DNA from: Candidatus Rokuibacteriota bacterium
GTDB taxonomy: Bacteria > Methylomirabilota > Methylomirabilia > Rokubacteriales > CSP1-6
Reading direction: 5' to 3'
DNA: 5,624 nucleotides
Assembly: GCA_016206385.1 (NCBI GenBank)
Contig: JACQRS010000184.1
Span: 1 to 5,624, forward strand
The notes below the pieces were generated by a model, which made no database searches, was not told the DNA's origin, and saw only the letters and a list, made by a program, of their open reading frames with translations. The position numbers and the translations under genes are program-made. This document shows, piece after piece, positions 1 to 5,624 of the stretch. How positions within the stretch are numbered: the stretch's first letter is position 1; every line of letters begins with the position of its first letter.

Positions 1-1121
1 CAGTAGTTCCGCTCGCCGCGCTCCCCGGTCTTCACCGCCAGGAACGGGCGATAGCCGCGGGCCGAGAGCCGCCGCTCCACCTCCCGCGCCTCGGCTTCGG
101 TGGCGTAGTTGGCCACCAGGATGGTAAACGGGTGGTCCTCCGCAGCCTGGCGCGACGCTGCAGGCAGCGCGGCGCCTCGAGGCGTGGACGTGGACACAGG
201 CGCCCGCTCCCAGGACTTGCTGACGAGCCACCCGCCCGTGAACCCGACCACCAGGAGGGCCGCTGCCACCAGGGGCAACACCCGCCGCCGGGGGTGGCCG
301 GCAGGCCCCACGCTGACCTCCTGGCTCAGGCTCGCGATGGCCTGCTGGGCGCGGCTCCGGGTAATGTGGGTCGAGTGATCAACGAACCCCTGGAGCAGGG
401 AGCGGTCACAGGCCAGGTTGATCAGGCGCGGAATGCCGCGCGAGAAGCGGTAGATCACCTGAAGCGCCGGGGAGGTGATCGTCACCCCGCCGCTGCCCCC
501 AGCCACCATGAGCCGGTGATAGATGTACTGGCAGGTCTCCTGATAGGAAAGCGGCTTGAGCTGGTATCGGACCGACACGCGCTGGTTGAGCTGCTTGAGT
601 TCGGGCGAGGCGAGCAGGTCCAGGAGTCCCAGCTGGCCCACCAGGATGATCTGGATCAGCTTCTCCCGCTCGGTCTCCAGGTTGGAGAGGAGCCGGACCT
701 GCTCGAGGAGCATGGGGGAGAGGTTCTGGGCTTCGTCCACAATGAGCACCGCGTTCTGGCCGTCGGTCAGGGCCCGAAGGAGGAAGCGGTTCAGCTCGTC
801 GACCAGCTCCTTCTTGGTGGTGCCGGTGCCCTGGAGGCCGAAGTCATGGAGCGCGGCGCGGAGGAGCTCCTCCTCGGAGAGGAGCGGGTTCAGGATCAAC
901 GCGGTCTTCGTCCCCTGGTCGAACCGGGTGAGGATCGCGCGGCAGAGGGTGGTCTTCCCCGTCCCCACGTCGCCGGTGATGACGATGAAGCCCTCGCGCT
1001 CCTGAATGCCGTAGAGCAGATGATCGAGGGCCTCCCGATGGGCCCGGCCGAGGAAGAGGTATTTGGGGTCCGGGGTCAGCGTGAAGGGCTTTTCCTTGAG
1101 CCCGTAAAACTCCTCGTACAT
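1..1121 (-). CDS. ExeA/MshM-type AAA ATPase with membrane anchor and SPOR domain (3' end cut by window edge)
   Basis: This is an ATPase of the ExeA/GspA/MshM family, which helps secretins pass or assemble at the peptidoglycan layer. The 373 visible residues begin MYEEFYGLKEKPFTLTPDP, the usual opening of the family. Walker A is GDVGTGKTT at residues 50-58 and Walker B is VLIVDEAQ at 125-132. A sensor-1-like stretch, IILVGQ, lies at 158-163 and GIPRLINLACDR at 229-240 is the typical end of the AAA module. A hydrophobic segment at 281-300 follows an Arg cluster (278-280), so the AAA part should be cytoplasmic. After a Ser/Pro/Ala linker, residues 330-373 (HPFTILVANY, then EAREVERRLSARGY) look like the first two thirds of a SPOR peptidoglycan-binding domain. 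The ATG lies 18 bp after the secretin stop, with a modest CAGGG ribosome site. No stop is visible; the protein probably needs about 25-40 more residues. Family call is secure; the MshM assignment rests on context. Confidence 0.9.
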   Translation of the reverse strand, partial: MYEEFYGLKEKPFTLTPDPKYLFLGRAHREALDHLLYGIQEREGFIVITGDVGTGKTTLCRAILTRFDQGTKTALILNPLLSEEELLRAALHDFGLQGTGTTKKELVDELNRFLLRALTDGQNAVLIVDEAQNLSPMLLEQVRLLSNLETEREKLIQIILVGQLGLLDLLASPELKQLNQRVSVRYQLKPLSYQETCQYIYHRLMVAGGSGGVTITSPALQVIYRFSRGIPRLINLACDRSLLQGFVDHSTHITRSRAQQAIASLSQEVSVGPAGHPRRRVLPLVAAALLVVGFTGGWLVSKSWERAPVSTSTPRGAALPAASRQAAEDHPFTILVANYATEAEAREVERRLSARGYRPFLAVKTGERGERNY

Positions 1122-1139
1122 CGCCGCCCTGCCCGTCCC

Positions 1140-2669
1140 TCAGCGCACGGCCTTGCCGCGCCCGGCTTCCCGCAGGATCTCAAGCTCTCGCGAGGTCAGC
1201 TCGCTGTGGCGGCGGCCGATGAGGAGCGTCGGGGTCAGCAGGATCACCAGCTCCGTCTTCCGGTCCTCCTCCTCTCTCTGGCGGAACAACCCACCCATCA
1301 CGGGCACGTCCCGAAGCAACGGCACGCCGGAGACGTTTCTCAAGGAGCGGCTCTGCATGAGGCCGCCGATCACGACGGTCTGACCGTCCTTGGCCCGGAC
1401 CACGGTGTCGGCGGCGCGGACCGCGATGATCGGCACCGTGCCTCCCTGGGGCGAGGTGGCCTGGCCCACGCGCTCCGAGATGCTGGGCCGGATGTTCATG
1501 ATGATCCTGTCGTCCTCGCCGATCTGCGGGGTCACGTCCAGGACGATCCCTTCCGTCACGGTCTGTGGGGTCACGGTCTCGGTGACGATGCCGGTGGTGG
1601 GCTCCCGCGTCCGGGTGACGGTGAAGAAGACATCGTCCACCGCCACCTTCATCACCGCCTTCTGATTGTTGAGGGTGGAGATCTTCGGGCTCGACAGGAT
1701 GGTCACCTTCCCTTGCTTGGAGAGCGCGTTCAGCAACATCTGGATGGCCTGGCCGCCCACCCGGGTCGCGAGCCCCACCTGGAAGAGGGTCGAGGCGGGA
1801 GCGAGGGCGGTGGTCACGATCTTGCCGTCGGTCAGGGTGCCCCTGAGCGCGCCCAGCGGGCCGACGTTGATGCTCTGCGGGATCAGGCTCCAGTTGATTC
1901 CCGCGCTGAACTCCTTGGAGAGGGCCACCTCGATGATCTGGGCCTCGATCATGACCTGGCGCTGGGCCGACCCCTCGACCAGCTCCAGGTACTGGGCAAC
2001 CTTTCGGATGTTGACCGAAAAGTCGGTGACCGCGACGAGCCCGGCGGTCCGGCTGAGCACCACCTTGCCTTCCTTGGACAGAAACGTCGCGAGGGTCTTC
2101 TCCAGCTCAGTCCAGAGATCCACGGTGTCGGCGGAGGTGACCGAGCTGGTGGCCCCTGAGGTTCCGCCTCCACCGCCGGCGACTCCTCCCCCGCCGCCCG
2201 CCGCGGCGGAGAGCGTGGCCCCGCCTGTGCGCGTGGTGGACAGGTAGCTCAGCGTGAAGATGCGAGTCTCCGTGCTCGGCTTGGAGACCCGGATGAAGTT
2301 GCCCTCGCGCTTATACACGAGGCCGATCGGTGAGAGGAGCGCATCCAGCGCCTCCTCAAGCGTGACCCGCTTCAGGTCGACCGTCACCACGCCCTTGAGG
2401 TCCGGGTCGAACACGATGTTCAGGTCGGTCTTCTTGCCAAACGCCAGCAGCACCTCTCGGATGTCGGAGTCGCGCACGGAGAGGGTAAACAGCTTCCGCG
2501 GGGTGACCTTGGTCGCCTCCTCTTCGATCTGGGTGACCGGAAGCTCGGGCAGCAGGGGCTCAACCCTGGGTGGGGGTGGAGGCGCGACCGGTGGCGGCTC
2601 GACGTCCCCGGTGGCGCAGGCGCCGAGGGAGAACGTGAACGCCAATAGGAGGACAACCTTCCACTTCAT
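1140..2669 (-). CDS. mshL: Outer-membrane lipoprotein secretin, MshL type (PilQ/GspD superfamily)
   Basis: This protein should form the outer-membrane ring through which the pilus passes. It has 509 residues. The signal peptide ends in a lipobox, LGAC with Cys18, so the mature protein is predicted to be lipidated. A proline-rich linker (25-34) follows, then an STN/N0-type domain at about 60-130, a Gly/Ser/Thr-rich spacer (149-180), a short N1-like region (about 185-232) and the secretin domain (about 237-483). The secretin part shows VMIEAQIIEV (239-248), VTILSSPKISTLNNQKA (322-338), VLDVTPQI (376-383) and the closing signature VVIGGLM (432-438), GVPLLRDVPVMGGLF (448-462), TELVILLTP (472-480). 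RIFTLSYLSTTRTG (136-149) and the Thr-rich stretch before VLDVTPQI resemble MshL rather than PilQ; the protein is also much smaller than PilQ. The open frame extends upstream to 3254, but that part overlaps the preceding gene in another frame. The ATG at 2669 has an AAGGAG site 9 nt away and begins the signal peptide. Confidence 0.93.
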   Translation of the reverse strand: MKWKVVLLLAFTFSLGACATGDVEPPPVAPPPPPRVEPLLPELPVTQIEEEATKVTPRKLFTLSVRDSDIREVLLAFGKKTDLNIVFDPDLKGVVTVDLKRVTLEEALDALLSPIGLVYKREGNFIRVSKPSTETRIFTLSYLSTTRTGGATLSAAAGGGGGVAGGGGGTSGATSSVTSADTVDLWTELEKTLATFLSKEGKVVLSRTAGLVAVTDFSVNIRKVAQYLELVEGSAQRQVMIEAQIIEVALSKEFSAGINWSLIPQSINVGPLGALRGTLTDGKIVTTALAPASTLFQVGLATRVGGQAIQMLLNALSKQGKVTILSSPKISTLNNQKAVMKVAVDDVFFTVTRTREPTTGIVTETVTPQTVTEGIVLDVTPQIGEDDRIIMNIRPSISERVGQATSPQGGTVPIIAVRAADTVVRAKDGQTVVIGGLMQSRSLRNVSGVPLLRDVPVMGGLFRQREEEDRKTELVILLTPTLLIGRRHSELTSRELEILREAGRGKAVR

Positions 2670-3226
2670 CGCCTCTCGCTCCTTTGCTCCGGAGCGGACC
2701 CCACCTCGATGAGGGGGACGGCCCCGCCGGCCACACCGACCCGTCGGCGCTGGCCCGCCCGCTCGAGGACGATCCCGTCCGGTTGAATTTCCACCACACG
2801 CTCGTCCCCCAGCATCTCCCCCTCGCCGACCACACGCCCGTCGATGGCCGCGAGCTTGGTGTCCCCGGAGATCAGCACCATCTTCACCTTGTAGGAGGGA
2901 AGCGAGGCGGGCCGCTGCGCGGTCGCCGATGGCGCCGTCGCGCTGGCCCGGGAGGCCAGGAGCGCCCGCTCCTCCTCCGCGGTGAAAAACGGGTCGCGCC
3001 GCCAGGCGTTCGCAAACCGCTGACGCCACTCGACCAGCTCCGCCTCGGAGAGCTTCGGCCCCGGCGCGCGGGCGGCTGAGGTCTGTGCCTGGGTCGCGGC
3101 TTGGACCGGGGCGCGGGCCGTGGGCCGCTTGGACAGGAACAGCCCCTTCGTCAGTGGCGAGGTGTAGACGGCCCAGACGACTACCACCAGAAGGAGCCCC
3201 GTGATGACGGCACGGCGGAGGTCCAC
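2666..3226 (-). CDS. PilP/MshK/GspC-like inner-membrane periplasmic protein
   Basis: This is probably the protein linking the inner-membrane alignment complex to the secretin, the role of PilP in type IV pili and GspC in type II secretion. It has 186 residues with the chosen start. One membrane segment at 5-21 is followed by an Ala/Pro-rich linker, a conserved-looking WRRDPFF motif (75-81) and a small beta-rich domain at about 111-175. That domain contains MVLISGDTKLAAIDGRVVGE (116-135), GDERVVEIQPDGIVLERAGQ (140-159), the pattern of the PilP/GspC homology region and of MshK. Unlike typical PilP it has no lipobox and keeps a membrane anchor, as GspC does. The GTG at 3226 is preferred because GGGGAAG lies 5 nt upstream and it falls 2 bp after the previous stop. 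The GTG at 3241 would add five residues but has no ribosome site. The stop overlaps the secretin start as ATGA. Family assignment is moderate, helped by context. Confidence 0.82.
   Translation of the reverse strand: MDLRRAVITGLLLVVVVWAVYTSPLTKGLFLSKRPTARAPVQAATQAQTSAARAPGPKLSEAELVEWRQRFANAWRRDPFFTAEEERALLASRASATAPSATAQRPASLPSYKVKMVLISGDTKLAAIDGRVVGEGEMLGDERVVEIQPDGIVLERAGQRRRVGVAGGAVPLIEVGSAPEQRSERR
2679..2684 (-). promoter_or_regulatory. Ribosome binding site of the secretin gene
   Basis: AAGGAG on the minus strand lies 9 nt before the ATG at 2667-2669, the same motif and spacing as at the PilO-like gene. It fixes the lipoprotein start and rules out the long upstream extension of the open frame. 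Confidence 0.75.
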
Positions 3227-3228
3227 GC

Positions 3229-3843
3229 CTACTTCCCCCACCGGAACGAGGCAAACGAGGCCTCCGTGATGAGCTGGCCGTCCGCCCGGGTGACCTCCAG
3301 GGACTGGACAGTGACGTAGACCGGCACGCGGCGCAGCCCGTCCAGGAACTCCACCAGGTCCCGGTAGCGGTGCTCCACGATAAGCCTGATCGTCGACGGG
3401 TTCACGGTGAGCTCCGAAGGAGGCTGAAACGGAGGCGGCGCAGCGGCTTTTTTCGGATCAGCGGCGTCGCCCGGCGGCGGCGTCCGGATCTCGAGGCTGA
3501 CCAGCTGCATGCCAGAGGCGCGCGCCAGCTCCGCCAGCACGGCGGCCGCGCGGGGCAGCGCCGTCTCCTGGGGGTAGCGGCCCTGCAGCCGCTTCTCGAG
3601 CTCCCCCCAGAGCGCGCGCTCAGCGTCGGCGATCGGCGGGACCGACGGTAACGGCTGCGGAGACCGGCCGGCTTGGACTTCTTTTGCAAGCTGGGCTTTC
3701 AGCGTCTTGACCTCGCGAAGCTTCGGCGCCACAAGCCCGAGGTACCCGCCCGCGCCGACGAGCACCACCGCGCCGACCGCCACCAGGGCCCGGACGTTGA
3801 CCGGCAGCTGGCCGATGTTGGGGAGCGAAACGAAAAGCGCCAC
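3229..3843 (-). CDS. PilO/MshJ/GspM-like pilus alignment protein
   Basis: This is a bitopic inner-membrane protein that, in characterised systems, pairs with PilN to form the periplasmic part of the alignment complex. It has 204 residues, the usual PilO size. A short cytoplasmic N-terminus is followed by a membrane segment at about 18-38, a helical region (about 42-112, with a Pro break near 62-70) and a ferredoxin-like core. The core shows AELARASGMQLVSLEI (104-119), then after a Pro/Ala-rich loop (121-143) TIRLIVEHRYRDLVEFLDGL (151-170) and VYVTVQSLEVTR (175-186), the classic PilO pattern of a strand, a helix ending in F-L, and a strand. It starts at GTG directly after the upstream TAG (TAGGTG, no gap), with AAGGAG 9 nt before it, so translation is probably coupled. 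Its position between PilM-N and PilP homologues supports the role. GspM is the type II secretion equivalent. Confidence 0.87.
   Translation of the reverse strand: MALFVSLPNIGQLPVNVRALVAVGAVVLVGAGGYLGLVAPKLREVKTLKAQLAKEVQAGRSPQPLPSVPPIADAERALWGELEKRLQGRYPQETALPRAAAVLAELARASGMQLVSLEIRTPPPGDAADPKKAAAPPPFQPPSELTVNPSTIRLIVEHRYRDLVEFLDGLRRVPVYVTVQSLEVTRADGQLITEASFASFRWGK
3232..3238 (-). promoter_or_regulatory. Probable ribosome binding site of the PilP-like gene
   Basis: GGGGAAG on the minus strand lies 5 nt before the GTG at 3224-3226. The competing GTG at 3239-3241 is preceded by TTCCG and a pyrimidine-rich stretch with no such site, so this motif decides the start. Confidence 0.55.
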
Positions 3844-5379
3844 CTAGCGCATCTCCTTCACCCGGAGCGCCAGCTCGAACGCCAGCTGCTCCTCCGCGGC
3901 CCTCACGACCTCGCGGCTGCCGGGCTGCTGGCGGCGGATGTCCACGACCCTCCGGCCCTCCACGACGGCGGGAGCCCCCTCTTTTTTCTTGTCCCCCTCG
4001 GGGAGGAACGTCACGTCGTAGAAGAAGGTCGAGTCCCGCAGGCCGAAGTAGAGCTGGTTGAACTGCGCCTGGGCCTGGGCCAGCTCCGCCAGCTTCACCG
4101 CTCCCACCAGCTTTGCACCGTAGCCCCCCTCGTCCTTGGAAATCACGAGGCGCTCCAGGCGGAGCCGGTCGGGAGCGAGCCGGCTCACCTCCCTCAGGGC
4201 CTCGGCCAACGGCGGACCGCCCAGCGGATCATCCGTCAGAAACTTGATCCAGCGGCGCACCTGTTGCCGCTCACCGTCGATCCGTTCCACCTCGCTGCGC
4301 GTGGCCTGGAGCGCCCGGTTCGCCTGCCGGTGCCGCTGCAGGCTCAGGCCGAGAGCCGCCGCCTCACGGCTCGCCCCCCAGTAGCTCCACCCGAGGGCGA
4401 GCGCCAGCACGCTGACGGCAGCGACCGCCGCGCGCACGACCCGTCGCGAGCGCTGCTCGACGACAATCTCTCGCGGGAACAGATTGGGCGCCTCCCTGGG
4501 GGTCAACAGGGCGGCGCCGTAGGGGAGCAGGAAGGCACCGGCCGGCAGCCCGGCCTGCTCTTCCGCCCCGTCGGGCAAGACCGACCGGAGGACCTGATTC
4601 AAGTTCAGCACGGGAAGCCCGAGCCGGCTCTCCAGCGCGGCGGGATCGGCGAAGAAGCGCTCCAGGGCCGCGTCGGCATTCGCGAAGAGCATCTGCTCTG
4701 CGCGTCCGCCCTTGGAGATCTGCGCATAGGCGCGGACCGAGCGCTGAACCTCGGTCGCCATCCACTCGATCGGATCGAGGCCGGGAGCGGCCAGGCGCGG
4801 GATCTGTCGGGCCAGCTTGAGCACCCCGTCAGAAACCACGGCCACGGTGAGCCCGGCAAGCCCCCAATGACCGATGATCGTCGGCCGGTCCGGGGGGATC
4901 GGCGAGAGCGCCTGGACCGCCCGGAGGAGCGCCAGGGGCGCGGTTGCGATCAGATGGGGCACAAGCCCGCTGGCGCGAAACGGGACCAGGAGGCGGTCGA
5001 GCCCCTCGCGCGGGGCCGCGACAACCAGGACCTCGTCCTTTCGAGCGCCGTCTTCCACCTGCCGGAGGACTTGAGCGCCGACGGCCTTGGCCCCTCCCCC
5101 TTCCCGCGCCAACTCCCGCTCGAGAAACTGGGAGCGCTCGGCGGCGGTCATGGGAGGGAGGAGCTGGGTCCGGTGGATGTGCTCGGTGTCCCAGGTGACG
5201 ACGTGAACCCGGCCCGCCTTCACCCCCATCCGGCCGAGGGCCGCCTTGAGCTGGAGCCGCTCCAGGCCCCCCTGGGAGAGGTCGATGGCTGCCGCCCGAG
5301 AGATCGCCCGTGGCGAGAGCTCGACGGCGATCAGCTTTCCGGGGGCGGGCTCCAGTCCGGTGACTCGTCCGATCAGCAT
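3844..5379 (-). CDS. PilM-PilN single-chain protein (MshI/GspL-like)
   Basis: This 511-residue protein combines what are two proteins, PilM and PilN, in canonical type IV pili; GspL of type II secretion has the same architecture. Residues 1-290 look like a divergent actin-fold PilM domain: AVELSPRAI (18-26) sits where the first phosphate motif belongs and TIIGHWGLAGLTVAVVSDG (167-185) where the second does. NLFPRE (299-304) resembles the INLLP peptide at the start of PilN. A membrane segment follows at about 315-334, then an Arg/Gln-rich helical stretch (about 336-378) and a PilN-type periplasmic ferredoxin-like core (about 385-460) with RLRLERLVIS and FFYDVTFLPE. A charged, Lys-rich insert (462-495) precedes the last predicted strand, FELALRV (501-507). 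The ATG has GAGGGAG 8 nt upstream and lies 19 bp from the platform gene. The family is clear from the architecture and neighbours, though the PilM part is diverged. Confidence 0.85.
   Translation of the reverse strand: MLIGRVTGLEPAPGKLIAVELSPRAISRAAAIDLSQGGLERLQLKAALGRMGVKAGRVHVVTWDTEHIHRTQLLPPMTAAERSQFLERELAREGGGAKAVGAQVLRQVEDGARKDEVLVVAAPREGLDRLLVPFRASGLVPHLIATAPLALLRAVQALSPIPPDRPTIIGHWGLAGLTVAVVSDGVLKLARQIPRLAAPGLDPIEWMATEVQRSVRAYAQISKGGRAEQMLFANADAALERFFADPAALESRLGLPVLNLNQVLRSVLPDGAEEQAGLPAGAFLLPYGAALLTPREAPNLFPREIVVEQRSRRVVRAAVAAVSVLALALGWSYWGASREAAALGLSLQRHRQANRALQATRSEVERIDGERQQVRRWIKFLTDDPLGGPPLAEALREVSRLAPDRLRLERLVISKDEGGYGAKLVGAVKLAELAQAQAQFNQLYFGLRDSTFFYDVTFLPEGDKKKEGAPAVVEGRRVVDIRRQQPGSREVVRAAEEQLAFELALRVKEMR
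3853..3858 (-). promoter_or_regulatory. Ribosome binding site of the PilO-like gene
   Basis: AAGGAG on the minus strand lies 9 nt before the GTG at 3841-3843, inside the last codons of the PilM-PilN gene. It supports the rare start codon and the zero-gap TAGGTG junction. Confidence 0.75.
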
Positions 5380-5387
5380 GCTTCCCG

Positions 5388-5394
5388 CTCCCTC
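5388..5394 (-). promoter_or_regulatory. Ribosome binding site of the PilM-PilN gene
   Basis: GAGGGAG on the minus strand lies 8 nt before the ATG at 5377-5379, within the 19-bp gap after the platform gene. A second purine run, GGGAAG, is only 1 nt from the ATG and too close to serve. Confidence 0.6.
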
Positions 5395-5398
5395 GACG

Positions 5399-5624
5399 TC
5401 ACCGCGGCCTGGCGCTGAGCTTGGAGAGGAGCGTGTAGATGGGAAGGTACACGGACAGGATCGCGCCCAGCACGATCATGGACAAGCACGCAATCATGGC
5501 GGGCTCGAGGAAGGCGAAGAGCCGCCGCACGGTGTCAGGGACCTCGCGGTTGTAGTACTGGGTGACCTTGGACAGGCTGTCGTCCAGCGTGCCGGTGAGC
5601 TCGCCGCTCCCCACCATTCGCAGC
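5399..5624 (-). CDS. GspF/PilC/MshG-type inner-membrane platform protein (C-terminal fragment)
   Basis: Only the last 74 residues are in the window; the gene continues past the right edge. Proteins of this family form the polytopic platform in the cytoplasmic membrane on which the assembly ATPase acts. The fragment contains VGSGELTGTLDDSL (4-17), which corresponds to the conserved G-E-x-T-G-x-L-D motif of the second GspF domain. It is followed by a helix with YYNREVPDTVRRL (23-35), the EP pair (40-41) before the last membrane helix (about 42-59), and LPIYTL (60-65) near the end, as in GspF and PilC. The in-frame ATG at 5617 is internal, not the start, because the reading frame stays open to the edge and the conserved motif begins there. 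It is the first visible gene of the operon. Whether it belongs to MSHA, type IVa or type II machinery cannot be told from the fragment. Confidence 0.93.
   Translation of the reverse strand, partial: LRMVGSGELTGTLDDSLSKVTQYYNREVPDTVRRLFAFLEPAMIACLSMIVLGAILSVYLPIYTLLSKLSARPR

Noticed and set aside
346..374. A possible transcription terminator or promoter inside the ATPase gene
   Set aside because: The region is ordinary coding sequence with Walker and sensor motifs on both sides. No hairpin with a T-run or plausible -35/-10 pair stands out.
132..2159. Plus-strand open frame of 675 codons
   Set aside because: It lies opposite the ATPase and secretin genes and spans their junction. Its translation is rich in Gly, Arg, Asp, His, Leu and Glu, lacks any domain pattern, and is the usual antisense shadow in high-GC DNA.
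2090..2260. Tandem repeat array at the GC-rich glycine codons of the secretin
   Set aside because: The glycine runs use mixed codons and have no fixed repeat unit, so this is low-complexity coding sequence, not a DNA repeat or CRISPR.
3227..3241. Alternative GTG start five codons upstream for the PilP-like protein
   Set aside because: There is no purine-rich site before it, and it would overlap the PilO-like gene; the GTG at 3226 has GGGGAAG at a good distance. The difference does not affect the function.
2670..3254. N-terminal extension of the secretin frame by 195 codons
   Set aside because: The extra part is Gly/Arg/Pro-rich, overlaps the PilP-like gene in another frame, and would bury the clear lipoprotein signal peptide and its AAGGAG site.
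3673..5418. Plus-strand open frame of 581 codons
   Set aside because: It is antisense to the PilM-PilN gene and crosses into the neighbouring genes. The sequence is low in hydrophobic segments and matches no family; composition explains its length.

Overview
The window is one tightly packed gene block, transcribed entirely on the minus strand. It encodes inner-membrane, periplasmic and outer-membrane parts of a type IV pilus machine, most like the MSHA type (a type II secretion relative is the alternative reading). G+C is high by eye, about two thirds. A secretin made as a lipoprotein and a periplasmic SPOR domain indicate a Gram-negative, outer-membrane bacterium. The phylum cannot be settled from this sequence; a high-GC soil or sediment lineage such as Methylomirabilota/Rokubacteria, Acidobacteria or a deltaproteobacterium is only a guess.

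In transcription order (right to left) the genes are: the 3' end of a GspF/PilC/MshG-type platform protein (5399-5624); a single-chain PilM-PilN (MshI/GspL-like) protein (3844-5379); a PilO/MshJ-like protein (3229-3843); a PilP/MshK/GspC-like protein (2666-3226); a lipoprotein secretin of MshL type (1140-2669); and an ExeA/MshM-type AAA ATPase with one membrane segment and a C-terminal SPOR domain that runs off the left edge (1-1121). The order matches pilM-N-O-P-Q and mshI-J-K-L-M.

Gene junctions are 19 bp, 0 bp, 2 bp, a 4-bp ATGA overlap and 18 bp. There is no room for internal promoters or terminators, so the block is probably one translationally coupled operon whose promoter lies to the right of the window. 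GspE-type motor ATPases, pilins and the prepilin peptidase are not in the window.

Together the proteins would span the envelope. The GspF-like protein and the PilM-N, PilO and PilP homologues form the inner-membrane platform and alignment complex, PilP reaches the periplasmic domains of the secretin, the secretin forms the outer-membrane pore, and the SPOR ATPase probably helps place the pore through peptidoglycan. I see no CRISPR array, RNA gene, mobile element or wholly unknown system. The most interesting points are the PilM-PilN fusion with a probably degraded nucleotide site and the SPOR-tailed ATPase.
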